Numbered from the stretch's first letter, positions 47,048 through 56,079 are shown. The stretch is DNA of 64,000 bases from DASUWK01 sp036378435 (GCA_036378435.1 DASUWK010000067.1:21956-85955), one strand, 5' to 3'. Made by a program: numbers and translations. The notes: a model not told the origin generated them from the sequence alone.

Positions 47048-47696
47048 CGAGCACAAATCGCGCCGCCAAAGAGGCGGTGACGACGAAAAGTATGGCGACG
47101 GCGAGGAGCCTGGGCAGGGCCTGGTCGCTGCCTGGCGAGCCGCCGCTCATCGCCACCTGCACGGCGCGGCCACCGGCGATCACCAACGGCACCCAGAGCG
47201 GAAGGGCGAGGACCGGCAGCAGGAGCTCCCGCGCTCGGGTCTGCGCCGCCAGCGCCGCGAAGAGGCAGCCGAGGCCGGCCATGCCTGCCGTCGCGAGCAG
47301 GACCGCCGCGACGAGGTAACCGCTCAGCGGGACGCCGAAGAAGATCGCGAGGGCGGGGACGAGGACCGCCTCGCAGGCCACGAGCAGCCCGAAGCCGGCC
47401 AGGGCCTTGCCCAGGAAGATCACCTCGCTCGGGGTCGGTGTCAGGAGCATCGCCTCGAGCGTCCCCTGCTCCTTCTCGGCAGCGAAGGCACGGCCGAGAC
47501 CGGTGACGGCGGCGAAGACCAGGGCCAGCCAGAGCACGCCCGGAGCGATCTGGGCGGCGCCCGCCCGGTCAACGTCGAAGGCGAAGTTCGCGACCAGGAT
47601 CGCCAGGACCGCGAACTGCGCCAGCGCGGGCCACAGCTCGCGGCTGCGCCACTCGGCGCGAAAATCCTTCGCCGCGATCGTGAGCACCAGCTTCAC
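47040..47696 (-). CDS. ccmB: Heme exporter CcmB
   Basis: The 218-residue protein has six membrane segments and CcmB hallmarks (AAKDFRAEWRSRELWPALAQFAVLAIL, and GLGRAFAAEKEQGTLEAMLLTP). It is the permease partner of CcmA in the ABC complex that frees holo-CcmE. ATG overlaps the ccmA stop (ATGA). Confidence 0.9.
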   Translation of the reverse strand: MKLVLTIAAKDFRAEWRSRELWPALAQFAVLAILVANFAFDVDRAGAAQIAPGVLWLALVFAAVTGLGRAFAAEKEQGTLEAMLLTPTPSEVIFLGKALAGFGLLVACEAVLVPALAIFFGVPLSGYLVAAVLLATAGMAGLGCLFAALAAQTRARELLLPVLALPLWVPLVIAGGRAVQVAMSGGSPGSDQALPRLLAVAILFVVTASLAARFVLDD

Positions 47697-48319
47697 TGGG
47701 CGGCCTCCGCGGCGGAGGGCGCTTCAACCCGGCCCTCCCGCAAGCGCAGGCTGCGCCGGCCGAGCCTGAGCGCGAGGTCGCGGTCGTGCGTCGCCAGCAC
47801 CACCGTGCGGCCCTGGGCGAGCTCCGGCAGCAGGGCGCAGCCGTCCTCGTCCAGGCTGGCGTCCGGCTCGTCGAGGATCCAGACCTGTGGGTCATGGACC
47901 AGCGAGCGCGCCAGCGCCAGCCGCTGCTGCAGGCCCCTCGAGAGCTCTCCTGCCGGCCGGTCCGCGGCGTGCGCGACCCCGGCGCGCTCGAGGGCCAGCC
48001 GTGCCTCATCACGGCCCAGGCCGTGCAGCCGGGCGAAGAACAAGAGGTTCTCGAAGCCGCTGAGCGCCGGGTAGACGGCGGGCTGGTGCCCCAGGTAGCC
48101 GACCCTGGCGCGAATGGCCTGCCGGTCGCGCTGCCCCGCGACCACCAGCTCTCCCGTCGACGGTCGGACCGCCGTCGCCAGGATCCGCAGCAGGCTGGTC
48201 TTGCCCGCGCCGTTGGGGCCGAGCACGGCCAGCCGGTCGCCGGCGTCCAGCTCGAGGTTCAGGGGCGCCAGGGCGACGCGGCGGCCGTAGGCGAGCGAGA
48301 TCCCGGAGGCCGAGATCAC
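47693..48319 (-). CDS. ccmA: Heme exporter ATPase CcmA
   Basis: GTG at 48319 gives 208 residues with Walker A (LGPNGAGKTSLL), Q-loop region (VGYLGHQP), ABC signature (ELSRGLQQRLALAR), Walker B (VWILDEPDASLD) and switch His (VLATHDRDLAL). It powers release of holo-CcmE. It is coupled to both neighbours by 4-nt overlaps. Confidence 0.9.
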   Translation of the reverse strand: MISASGISLAYGRRVALAPLNLELDAGDRLAVLGPNGAGKTSLLRILATAVRPSTGELVVAGQRDRQAIRARVGYLGHQPAVYPALSGFENLLFFARLHGLGRDEARLALERAGVAHAADRPAGELSRGLQQRLALARSLVHDPQVWILDEPDASLDEDGCALLPELAQGRTVVLATHDRDLALRLGRRSLRLREGRVEAPSAAEAAQ

Positions 48320-48519
48320 AGCGCGGCGAGGCGCTCCCGCGCTTCCTCCGGGCTCAGGCGGCCGGTGGCGAGATCGAGCTCCACCTCCTCGCGCAGCTCG
48401 AGGCGGCGATCGTCGTCGCGCGGCCGGCGGCGTACCCGCTCGACACGGCCCTGGATCAGCGGCCAGGTCACGAAGGGGAAGACGGCGATCAACAGCAATA
48501 CGGCGAGGGTGTATGTCAC
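48316..48519 (-). CDS. Short CcmI-like membrane protein
   Basis: GTG at 48519 overlaps the ccmF stop (GTGA) and gives 67 residues: one membrane helix (TYTLAVLLLIAVFPFVTWPLI) and a charged tail ending DLATGRLSPEEARERLAAL. It resembles the N-terminus of CcmI/CycH without the TPR domain. It lies between ccmF and ccmA, so a structural role in the maturation complex is likely. It has no CXXC motif and cannot replace CcmH. Confidence 0.7.
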   Translation of the reverse strand: MTYTLAVLLLIAVFPFVTWPLIQGRVERVRRRPRDDDRRLELREEVELDLATGRLSPEEARERLAAL

Positions 48520-50480
48520 GTCGGCACCGCCGCAGTCGAGGGCCGCGTGGCTGGCGCGGGCAGTCGGGCGCGGACCGGAGCCCGCAGGTTGCCGAAGAGG
48601 ACGCCCAGCACCAGCAGGGCTGCACCGGCCCAGATCCAGTCGACCAGGGGGTTGACGGCCACGAGGAACGCCGCCGACCCGTCCGGCGCGACCGTGCCCA
48701 GAACCACGTAGAGGTCCTGGAAGACGCTGGTGCGGATGGCGACGAGGGCGTCGCTCTGGCCGCCGAAGTCTGGGTAGGCGATGCGGCCCGGCTGCATCGG
48801 CGAGCCGTCGACGGCCACGGAGGCGACCGCCTGGACGTGCCCGTGGTCGAGACGCGTGACCTGGATGCTCTCCAACCGGACGACGTGGCCGGCGACGTTC
48901 GCCTGCTGCCCCGGCCTTAGCACCACGTCGCGCTCCGAATGCCCGAGTTGCGAGCCGGCCACGCCGGCGGCCACCAGCACGATTCCGAGGTGCGCCAGGT
49001 AGGCGCCGTAGCGGCGCCGATGACGCAGCAGCAGGCGGCCGACGGCGCCCCTCGCGTAGGTCCGGGCCCGCCAGAGCTCGAGCAGGCTGGCGGCTGCCGC
49101 CCCGGCCAGCGGTGCAGCGACCAGGACCGCGATCGGGTTGCGCGGCCCCAGCACAAGCACGAGCACCGACGCCAGCAGCGCCGCGATGCCGACCGGCCGC
49201 AGGGCGCGAATCCAGGCGCGGCCGCCCCCTCGCCACGGCACCAGCGGCCCGACCGCGAGCAGGACCAGGACGCCGAGCAGGAGCGGACCGGCCGCATGGT
49301 CGTAAAACGCCGGCCCGGCCGCCGCCTGCGAACCCGTGAACAGCCCCGCCGTCAGCGGCAGGAGCGAGCCCCAGAGGATCACGGCGACGACGGCCAGCAG
49401 CAGCGCGTTGTTCAGCACGAAGGCGCCCTCGCGTGACACCGGCTCTTCGATCGGCCCGTCGCTGCGGAGCACGCCGATCCGAGCCACCGCCACCGCCACC
49501 GCCAGCGAGATGAGCAGCGACGCGGCCAGCAGGGCGAAGAACCACGGCCCGGCCGGGCTGACGGCGAACGAGTGCACCGACGGCACGACCCCGCTCCGGA
49601 CGATGAAGGTGCCCAGCAGCGCCAGGTTGAACCCACCGAGCACGAGCACGGTGCTCCATGCGCGCAGCCGGCCTCGGCGCTCCTGGACCTGCACCGAGTG
49701 TAAGTAGGCGGTGGCCACCAGCCACGGCATCAGCGCGGCGTTCTCGACCGGGTCCCAGCCCCAGTAGCCGCCCCAGCCCAGCACGTGGTACGCCCACCAC
49801 ATCCCCAGCGTCAGCCCGACGGACAGCAGTCCCCAGGAGAGGAGGGCGAAGCGCCGGATGACGTGCAGCAGCGGCCCCTCGAGCCGGCCCGCGAGCAGCC
49901 CGCCGACCGTCAAGGCGAACGGGACGGAGAACGAGCTGAGCCCAGCCAGCAGGAAAGGCGGGTGCACGAGCATGCCGCCGTCTCGAAGCAGCGGGTTGAG
50001 GCCCAGGCCGTCGCGGGCGGGGGTCGCGAGGAGGTCGAAGGGGTCGGCCACGAACGCGAGGATGTAGAGGAGGAAGCCGACGAGCGCGCCGAGCACGGCG
50101 GCGGCGAAGGCCGAGGCGCGCGTGTCGAGGCGGGCCGCGGCCGCGATGGCCGCGCTGCCCAGCACCGCCGTGATCAGGGTCCAGTAGAGGAGCGATCCTT
50201 CCTGCCCGCTGTAGAAGGCCGACGCGGCCAGGGTGGCCGGGGTGTCGACGTCGGTGTGCTGCGCGACGTAGGCCAGCGCGAAGTCGTGGGCGAGGAAGGC
50301 GGCCAGAAGGACGCCGGTCGCGACCAGCAGCAGCGCCGTGACGCCGTACATCGCGCGGCGACCGACCGCGGCGAGCGTCGCCTGCTCGCGGACCCCGGCG
50401 AAGAGCGACAGCACCGCGGCGAAGCCGGCCAGCATGACGGCGGCGAGCAGCAGCGCGCCGCCGAGGACGCCGTAGACCAT
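48516..50480 (-). CDS. ccmF: Cytochrome c heme lyase CcmF
   Basis: The 654-residue protein has about 15 membrane segments and the WWD signature (WGGYWGWDPVENAALMPW). His positions around the motif (YLHSVQVQERRG, LVHPPFLLAGL) fit the conserved heme contacts. It attaches heme from CcmE to apocytochrome c outside the membrane. ATG at 50480 shares one base with the ccmE stop (TGATG). Confidence 0.95.
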   Translation of the reverse strand: MVYGVLGGALLLAAVMLAGFAAVLSLFAGVREQATLAAVGRRAMYGVTALLLVATGVLLAAFLAHDFALAYVAQHTDVDTPATLAASAFYSGQEGSLLYWTLITAVLGSAAIAAAARLDTRASAFAAAVLGALVGFLLYILAFVADPFDLLATPARDGLGLNPLLRDGGMLVHPPFLLAGLSSFSVPFALTVGGLLAGRLEGPLLHVIRRFALLSWGLLSVGLTLGMWWAYHVLGWGGYWGWDPVENAALMPWLVATAYLHSVQVQERRGRLRAWSTVLVLGGFNLALLGTFIVRSGVVPSVHSFAVSPAGPWFFALLAASLLISLAVAVAVARIGVLRSDGPIEEPVSREGAFVLNNALLLAVVAVILWGSLLPLTAGLFTGSQAAAGPAFYDHAAGPLLLGVLVLLAVGPLVPWRGGGRAWIRALRPVGIAALLASVLVLVLGPRNPIAVLVAAPLAGAAAASLLELWRARTYARGAVGRLLLRHRRRYGAYLAHLGIVLVAAGVAGSQLGHSERDVVLRPGQQANVAGHVVRLESIQVTRLDHGHVQAVASVAVDGSPMQPGRIAYPDFGGQSDALVAIRTSVFQDLYVVLGTVAPDGSAAFLVAVNPLVDWIWAGAALLVLGVLFGNLRAPVRARLPAPATRPSTAAVPT

Positions 50481-50854
50481 CAGCCGGTGCTCTTACCGGC
50501 GGTGAAGCGCGACGGACACTTGGTCAATAGCGTCGCAGCGTGGAACGTGCCGTCCCGTCCCATCGAGCCCTCGACCACCACCTGCACGCCGTTGCGGAAG
50601 ATGTCCGGCAGCTGCCCGTGATAGGTCACCGCCATCGTGTAGCCCGCGTCAACGGCGTCGAAGCGCACATCCAGGGGCGTCGGCCCGTACGTCACGTCGC
50701 GCACCGTGCCGAGCACGCGCACGTCGGAGCCCCCGGGCGCGGCTTTGACCTCGGCGACGGTGCGGTAGTAGGCGACCCCGGTGCCGGTCGCCGAGTAGAC
50801 CAGGTAGCCGGCGCACGCGGCCACCAACGCGCCCAGCAGGATCCAGCGCGTCAT
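50480..50854 (-). CDS. ccmE: Heme chaperone CcmE, Cys-type variant
   Basis: The 124-residue protein has an N-terminal anchor helix and the OB-fold of CcmE (VRVLGTVRDVTYG, RFDAVDAGYTMAVTYHGQLPDIFRNGVQVVVEG). At the heme-attachment site E. coli has H130 in a HDENY loop. Here the sequence is LLTKCPSRF, with Cys 113 and Phe 117. A CxxxY type is known from archaea and Desulfovibrio; here the Tyr is Phe. It is coupled to ccmG by ATGA. Confidence 0.9.
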   Translation of the reverse strand: MTRWILLGALVAACAGYLVYSATGTGVAYYRTVAEVKAAPGGSDVRVLGTVRDVTYGPTPLDVRFDAVDAGYTMAVTYHGQLPDIFRNGVQVVVEGSMGRDGTFHAATLLTKCPSRFTAGKSTG

Positions 50855-51357
50855 GCGGACACCATCCCCAAGTCGGTGGCGAGCTGGCCCTGCGTCATCG
50901 GACCGATGGCGATGGCGCGGACCACGCCGCGCGCGTCAAGAAAGTACGTCTCGGGGTTCGACTGGACGCCGAACGCCGTGCCGGCGTCCTCCGAGTACCC
51001 GATCGGATAGGCGTACGGACCGGCGACGCTCGCGTAGGCGCGCGCCGCGCTCAGGCTGTCCTGGTAGAGGAGACCGAGGAACGCGACGTCCGGGCGCGTG
51101 CCCGCCGCCGCGGCGAGCGCCGGCGCCTCCTTCTTGCAGTCGGCGCACCAGGTGGCCCAGAAGTTCACGACGACAGGCCGCCCGCGGTACGCGGCAAGCG
51201 AGACCGAGCCGCCGTCCAGCAGCTCGAAGGTGACGCTGGGCGCCGCCGACCCGATCCGCGCGACGGGCGCGGCGGGCGGGTGCGCCAGGCCCCAGCCGAG
51301 CACGCCCAGCACGGCCGCGGCGACGAGGGTCGCGCCCAGCGCGGCGAAAAGCTTCAT
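50851..51357 (-). CDS. ccmG: CcmG/TlpA-like thiol-disulfide protein
   Basis: The 168-residue protein has a signal-anchor helix and a thioredoxin fold with WATWCADCKKEAP as active site, and NPETYFLDARG near the cis-Pro. It is exported and should keep the heme-binding cysteines of apocytochrome c reduced. ATG at 51357 overlaps the LLM oxidoreductase stop. No CcmH gene follows anywhere in the operon. Confidence 0.9.
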   Translation of the reverse strand: MKLFAALGATLVAAAVLGVLGWGLAHPPAAPVARIGSAAPSVTFELLDGGSVSLAAYRGRPVVVNFWATWCADCKKEAPALAAAAGTRPDVAFLGLLYQDSLSAARAYASVAGPYAYPIGYSEDAGTAFGVQSNPETYFLDARGVVRAIAIGPMTQGQLATDLGMVSA

Positions 51358-52370
51358 GAGGGCGCCAGCGCCTCCAGCGCATTCACGAGGTCCCCGGGCT
51401 GGCCGTCAGGGACGGTGAGCGAGAGAGCGATCTCATCGAGACCTGACCGCTCCAGCTCGGAGAGCCGCGCACGGCAGCGGTCGAGCGGCCCGATGATCGA
51501 GACCAGGTCGACCATCTCGTCGGTCACCGCGGCCAGCGCCTCGTCGCGCCGCTTCGCCAGGTACAGGTCCTGGATGCGCTCCGCCTCGGCCTCGAAGCCG
51601 TACTGGCGCCAGAGACGGTTGTAGTAGTTGCGCTCGCGGGAGCCCATGCCGCCGATGTAGAGGCAGAGGTAGGGGCGGACGCGGTCGCGCCCGGCCGCCA
51701 GGTCGTCGGTCACCACAACCGTCTGGAAGGTGCCGATCGTCAGGTCGTCGATGTCGCGGCCAGCGGCGCGAGCCCCCTCCTCCAGCAGCGGGCGCACGAC
51801 TTTGGGAAAGTGCTCGGCCGAGTAGAAGACGCCGAGCCAGCCGTCCGCCGTGGCGCCGGTGGCGCGGAGCCCCGCGGGCGTCAGCGTCGCGAAGTACACG
51901 GGCACCGTGTCGCGCACGGGATGCGTGATCAGCTTGAGACCCATCGGGATGCTGAACACCTCGCCCTCATAGGTGACGCGCTCGCGCTTGAGCACGCAGC
52001 GGACCACGTCCGCCGTCTCCTGCATGCGCTTCACGCCCTTCTCGAAGGGGACGCCGTGCCAGCCCGCGACCACCTGGTGGCCGGAGGTGCCGAGGCCGAG
52101 GACGAAGCGGCCGCCGCTGATCGCGTCGAGCGCCGCGGCCGTCTGGCCGATCAGCGCGGGCGAGCGGCTGAAGACGTTGATGATCCCGGTCCCGAGCTTG
52201 ATGCGTTCCGTCGAGCACGCGTACATCGCCAGGATCGAGATCGCGTCCCACCCGTAGGCCTCGGGCACCCAGACCGTGTCGTAACCGAGCCGGTCCGCCG
52301 CCTGCACGAAGGAGACCATCTCGTTGGGAGGGCGCGAATCGGCATAGGGCACGTTGATCCCAATGCGCAT
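51354..52370 (-). CDS. LLM class F420-dependent oxidoreductase
   Basis: The 338-residue protein is a luciferase-like TIM-barrel enzyme: DRLGYDTVWVPEAYGWDAISILA, ERIKLGTGIINVFSRSPALIGQTAAALD, GRFVLGLGTSGHQVVAGWHG. The pattern is typical of F420-dependent members, such as those annotated as mycobacterial LLM enzymes. It overlaps ccmG by ATGA and so is translationally coupled to cytochrome c maturation, an unexpected partner. The substrate is unknown. Confidence 0.85.
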   Translation of the reverse strand: MRIGINVPYADSRPPNEMVSFVQAADRLGYDTVWVPEAYGWDAISILAMYACSTERIKLGTGIINVFSRSPALIGQTAAALDAISGGRFVLGLGTSGHQVVAGWHGVPFEKGVKRMQETADVVRCVLKRERVTYEGEVFSIPMGLKLITHPVRDTVPVYFATLTPAGLRATGATADGWLGVFYSAEHFPKVVRPLLEEGARAAGRDIDDLTIGTFQTVVVTDDLAAGRDRVRPYLCLYIGGMGSRERNYYNRLWRQYGFEAEAERIQDLYLAKRRDEALAAVTDEMVDLVSIIGPLDRCRARLSELERSGLDEIALSLTVPDGQPGDLVNALEALAPS

Positions 52371-52386
52371 TCGCTGGTGAGTCTAT

Positions 52387-53634
52387 TCAGTCCGACCTGC
52401 CCGGCAGCGAGTTCGATTGGGCAATCCGGGCGAAGAGCTGCGCCGACGGCTTCGGCCGCCGGGCCAGGGTCGCGCGGTCGACCTCGATCAGGCCGAACTT
52501 CATGGCGTACCCCTGGGCCCATTCGAAGTTGTCCATCGACGTCCAGTGGAAATACCCGCGCACGTCGACGCCGTCCTCTGTGATGGCGAGCCAGACCTGC
52601 TCCAGCACGTCGAGGAGGAAGCGCTGCCGCAGCTCATCGTCGGTGGTCGCCAAGCCGCTCTCCGTGATGTAGACGGGCAGCCCGCGGGGCTTCAGCTCGT
52701 CGAGCACCTGGCGCATCCAGCCGGGCACGATCGCCCAGTCGAAGTCGCTGGTCGGGATCCCCGGCGGGTTGAAACGCCGGATGAAGAGCTCGCCGGGTCG
52801 CGTCGGGTCGAAGGCGGCCAGCTGCCCGCTGTAGTGGTTCAGGCCGATGTAGTCGGCGCTGGCCTCCGTGATCTTCTCGAGCCGCCCGCCCCGCCCCGGC
52901 CAGGTGTCGGCCAGGAGCCGGCCCGTGCGGGCGGCGGCGCGGTCGCGGCGCTTACGCGGGTGCGCCGGCAGCAGCAGCCACTGGTTGAACGCGAGGCCGA
53001 CGGGCGCGTGGGGGGTGGTCACCTTCAGCTCGCGGTAGGCGGCCTCGTGCGCCTGGCGCAGGTTGCCCAGGACCCGGTGCCAGCCGCGCAGGTCCGCTCG
53101 GCGCGCGGGCGGGAACTCGCCGAGCAGCCAGCCCTGGACGGCGTAGACGTTCGGCTCGTTGATCGTGCACCACATCGCGACCAGGTCGCCCAGCTCTGCG
53201 GCCACCCTGCGCACGAAGGGCAGGAAGGCGTCGGCAGCGCCGCCGGCCGCCCACCCGCCGCGGTCCGTGAACCAAAGCGGGCTCGTGAAGTGGTGCAGCG
53301 TCACCATCGGCGCCATCCCCTGCTCGCGGAGCTCTGAGAGCACATCGCGGTAGTGACGCAGCTCGCGGTCGTCGAACTCGCCCGGCGACGGTTCGACACG
53401 GGACCATTCGATCGACAGGCGGTGGCAGTTGTGCCTCAGCCGGCGGAGGTCGCGGAAGTCCTCGCGATACCTGTTGTAGTGGTCGCAGGCCACGGCGGCC
53501 GAGCCGCCGTCGCGGATGCCGCCCTCCTGCTCGAAGCGCCACCAGTCGTTGTTGCTCAGTCCTCCCTCGACCTGGTGCGCGGCGGTCGCCGCGCCCCAGA
53601 GGAAGCCGTCAGGAAACGAGCGCTCGGGCGCCAT
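52387..53634 (-). CDS. Glycoside hydrolase family 1 beta-glucosidase
   Basis: The 415-residue protein has GH1 motifs: FPDGFLWGAATAAHQVEGG, HRLSIEWSRVEP, TLHHFTSPLWF, the acid/base Glu in CTINEPNVYA and the nucleophile Glu in VYITESGLAT. No signal peptide is seen, so it is cytoplasmic. The nucleophile motif has Ser where TENG is usual. It overlaps the phosphatase gene by 26 nt and precedes the LLM gene by 16 nt. Confidence 0.9.
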   Translation of the reverse strand: MAPERSFPDGFLWGAATAAHQVEGGLSNNDWWRFEQEGGIRDGGSAAVACDHYNRYREDFRDLRRLRHNCHRLSIEWSRVEPSPGEFDDRELRHYRDVLSELREQGMAPMVTLHHFTSPLWFTDRGGWAAGGAADAFLPFVRRVAAELGDLVAMWCTINEPNVYAVQGWLLGEFPPARRADLRGWHRVLGNLRQAHEAAYRELKVTTPHAPVGLAFNQWLLLPAHPRKRRDRAAARTGRLLADTWPGRGGRLEKITEASADYIGLNHYSGQLAAFDPTRPGELFIRRFNPPGIPTSDFDWAIVPGWMRQVLDELKPRGLPVYITESGLATTDDELRQRFLLDVLEQVWLAITEDGVDVRGYFHWTSMDNFEWAQGYAMKFGLIEVDRATLARRPKPSAQLFARIAQSNSLPGRSD

Positions 53635-54202
53635 CGCGGTACTCGACGGTCAGCATCCCCGCGCGTGCCACGGGTTTGCGCGTCAGCTCACGATCCGTCT
53701 CCGCGCGACCGTCCAGCACGACCCAGGCGGCCTGGAGCGGATCGGCGTGGCTGATCAGGGCGGTGGTCTGGTCGGGAAACCGCTGCGCGAGGTCGTCGGC
53801 CACATCCAGCACACGCCTCGCCATCTCGCCGACCGGCTCGTCGCCGTCCAGCCAGCCGCGGCGCGCCTTGTGGACGAACCAGAGGGGCCGCACCAGCGGG
53901 ATCTGCCAGTACGGCACGCCCTGCAGGTAGCGGCTGAACTCGGCCTCGCGCAGCTCCGGTCGCGGCTCCAGCACCGGAGGCGGGTCCATCTGCGCGGCGA
54001 TGATCTCCGCCGTCTCGCGCGCCCGGTCGAGCGGGCTGTGCGCGATCAACGGAATCCCCTCCGGCGCGAGCCGCCGGCCGAGCTCCTCCGCCTGGCGCCG
54101 GCCCTTTGCCGAGAGCACGAAGCCGGGCAGGTGACCGTACAGCAGCTTGCGCGGGTTCTCCACGTCGGCGTGCCTGATCAAGAGGACGCGGGTGGGCACC
54201 AA
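53609..54202 (-). CDS. Histidine phosphatase family protein
   Basis: The 197-residue protein has the catalytic LLIRHADVENP, LSAKGRRQAEELGRRL, HSPLDRARETAEII and the second His in ALISHADPLQAAW. This is the phosphoglycerate-mutase-like fold. It overlaps the GH1 gene, suggesting co-translation; the substrate is unknown. Confidence 0.85.
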   Translation of the reverse strand: MVPTRVLLIRHADVENPRKLLYGHLPGFVLSAKGRRQAEELGRRLAPEGIPLIAHSPLDRARETAEIIAAQMDPPPVLEPRPELREAEFSRYLQGVPYWQIPLVRPLWFVHKARRGWLDGDEPVGEMARRVLDVADDLAQRFPDQTTALISHADPLQAAWVVLDGRAETDRELTRKPVARAGMLTVEYRDGARALVS

Positions 54203-54226
54203 AGAAGTATCGAGGGCGAGGGCGTC

Positions 54227-54832
54227 TTAGAGCGGCGAGACGGCGTGCGTGCGGTTCGGGCCCTCGGCGCGGCCGCCGATGAGCGCCTGGGCCGCGGTGG
54301 CGAGGAGGTCCTCGTGGCCCATCCGCTCGTGGTGAACGGTGGCGGCCCCGCAGCTGACGGTCAGCCGGTTCCAGGCGCCGCTCGTCTCGAACTCGTGCGC
54401 GGCCACCGTCCGGCGGACCTTGTCGGCCGCGTCCAGAGCGCCTTCGTAGTCGGTCTCCGGGAGGACGACCCCGAAGAGGACCTCTTCCTCGCTGTCCATC
54501 GCGCACACGGTGTCCGTGTCGCGGATGGCGGCGGCAAGCACCTTGCCCAGCTCGCGGCGCAGCTGCAGCATCTCGGTGCGGCTCAGCTCACGGCTGATGA
54601 CGTCCGCGTGGTTCAGCTCGCAAACGAGCACCGACAGGGGCCGGTGATAGCGCCCGGCGCGGTTGGCCTCCTGGTCGCTCAGGGCCTGCAGGAAGTCCTG
54701 GTTGAACAGTCCGGTGGTGGTGTCGACGATGAAGAGCGGGCTCGAGCGCCGGTCGTCGACGCTGTGGGCGCAGTGCGGGCAGTAGCGTGCGTCGGCCGGC
54801 AGGTTGGCCTCGCAATTCCAGCAGGATGCCAT
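54227..54832 (-). CDS. Zinc-ribbon protein with degenerate GGDEF domain
   Basis: ATG at 54832 gives 201 residues: a zinc ribbon (CWNCEANLPADARYCPHC), then a GGDEF-type domain (VDTTTGLFNQDFLQALSDQEANRAGRYHRPLSVLVCELN). The catalytic signature GG[DE]EF is replaced by SEEEV in MDSEEEVLFGVVLPET, so diguanylate cyclase activity is not expected. It may bind nucleotide or act as a scaffold. It is first in a long minus-strand run reaching ccmD and diverges from rarA. Confidence 0.75.
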   Translation of the reverse strand: MASCWNCEANLPADARYCPHCAHSVDDRRSSPLFIVDTTTGLFNQDFLQALSDQEANRAGRYHRPLSVLVCELNHADVISRELSRTEMLQLRRELGKVLAAAIRDTDTVCAMDSEEEVLFGVVLPETDYEGALDAADKVRRTVAAHEFETSGAWNRLTVSCGAATVHHERMGHEDLLATAAQALIGGRAEGPNRTHAVSPL

Positions 54833-54876
54833 TTGTGGCCGGGATTGTAAGGCCGGAGTAAGTTCAACCGGGCAAT

Positions 54877-56079
54877 ATGTCGCAGGCGGATCTGTTCGGG
54901 TCTCCGGCCGAACCTGAGCTCGGTGAGCCACTCGCCAGCCGGATGCGTCCGCGCACGTTTGACGGGCTCGTCGGCCAGCAGTCGGTGGTCCCCGTCCTGC
55001 GGCGGCTGGCCGAGTCCGGCAGCCTCCCGAGCCTGGTGCTCTGGGGCCCACCCGGCAGCGGCAAGACGACGCTCGCGCGGCTGCTCGCGACGGTCACCGA
55101 AAGCCGCTTCGTCAGCCTGAGCGCGGTCACGGCGGGCGTGGCCGACCTGCGCCGGGTCGTGGCCGAGGCGCGCGACGCGCGCCGGCTGGGCAGCCGAACC
55201 GTCCTCTTCATCGATGAGCTGCACCGCTTCAACAAGGCCCAGCAGGACGCGATCCTCCCCCATGTCGAGGACGGCACGGTGACGCTCATCGGCGCGACGA
55301 CGGAGAACCCGTCGTTCGAGGTGATCACGCCGCTGCTCAGCCGCTCGCGAGTCTTCCGGCTCGAGGCGCTGACGGAAGCGGACCTCGACGCGGTGCTGTC
55401 CCGCGCCCTGATCCAGCTCCAGGTGGACGCCGGCGAGGACGCGCGCGCCGCGTTCGTCAGCGGGTCGCGGGGCGACGCGCGAGTGCTGCTCAACGCGCTC
55501 GAGACGGCGGCCGCGCTCGCCGCCGGCGAGCACATCGAGGTCACCCACGTGGAGCAGGCGCTGCAGCAGGGGCACCTGCTCTACGACCGCGCCGGCGACC
55601 AGCACTACGACATCGTCTCCGCGCTGATCAAGAGCGTCCGCGGGTCGGACCCCGACGCCGCTGTGTACTGGCTGGCGCGCATGGTCGAGGCCGGCGAGGA
55701 CCCCATGTTCGTGGCGCGGCGGCTCGTGATCCTGGCCGCGGAGGACATCGGTCTCGCGGACCCGATGGCGCTGCCCGTGGCGGTGGCGGCGCAGCAGGCG
55801 GCCTTCTTCGTCGGCCTCCCCGAGGCGCTGCATCCCCTGACCGAGGCCGCGCTCTACCTCGCCCGGGCGCCCAAGTCGCGAGCGGTGCCGGACGCCTACG
55901 GCGCCGCGGCAGCGGCGATCAAGCGCACCGGCAACCTGCCCGTGCCGCTGCACCTGCGCAACGCGGTGACCGGTCTGATGCGCGACCTGGGGTACGGACA
56001 GGGCGAGGGCGGTTTCCTCCCGCCGGAGCTCGAAGGCGAGCGGATCGCCGACCCCCGTACCCTTCCTGACGATGAGTGA
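54877..56079 (+). CDS. rarA: Replication-associated recombination protein A (RarA/MgsA)
   Basis: The 400-residue AAA+ ATPase has Walker A (LWGPPGSGKTTLARLL), Walker B (TVLFIDELHRFNKAQQDA), sensor 1 (LIGATTENPSFEV) and the C-terminal MgsA tetramerisation region (KSVRGSDPDAAVYWLARMVEAGEDPMFVARRLVILAAEDIGLADP). It works at stalled replication forks with SSB. ATG 54877 is supported by the N-terminal SRMRPRTFDGLVGQ. Confidence 0.95.
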   Translation: MSQADLFGSPAEPELGEPLASRMRPRTFDGLVGQQSVVPVLRRLAESGSLPSLVLWGPPGSGKTTLARLLATVTESRFVSLSAVTAGVADLRRVVAEARDARRLGSRTVLFIDELHRFNKAQQDAILPHVEDGTVTLIGATTENPSFEVITPLLSRSRVFRLEALTEADLDAVLSRALIQLQVDAGEDARAAFVSGSRGDARVLLNALETAAALAAGEHIEVTHVEQALQQGHLLYDRAGDQHYDIVSALIKSVRGSDPDAAVYWLARMVEAGEDPMFVARRLVILAAEDIGLADPMALPVAVAAQQAAFFVGLPEALHPLTEAALYLARAPKSRAVPDAYGAAAAAIKRTGNLPVPLHLRNAVTGLMRDLGYGQGEGGFLPPELEGERIADPRTLPDDE

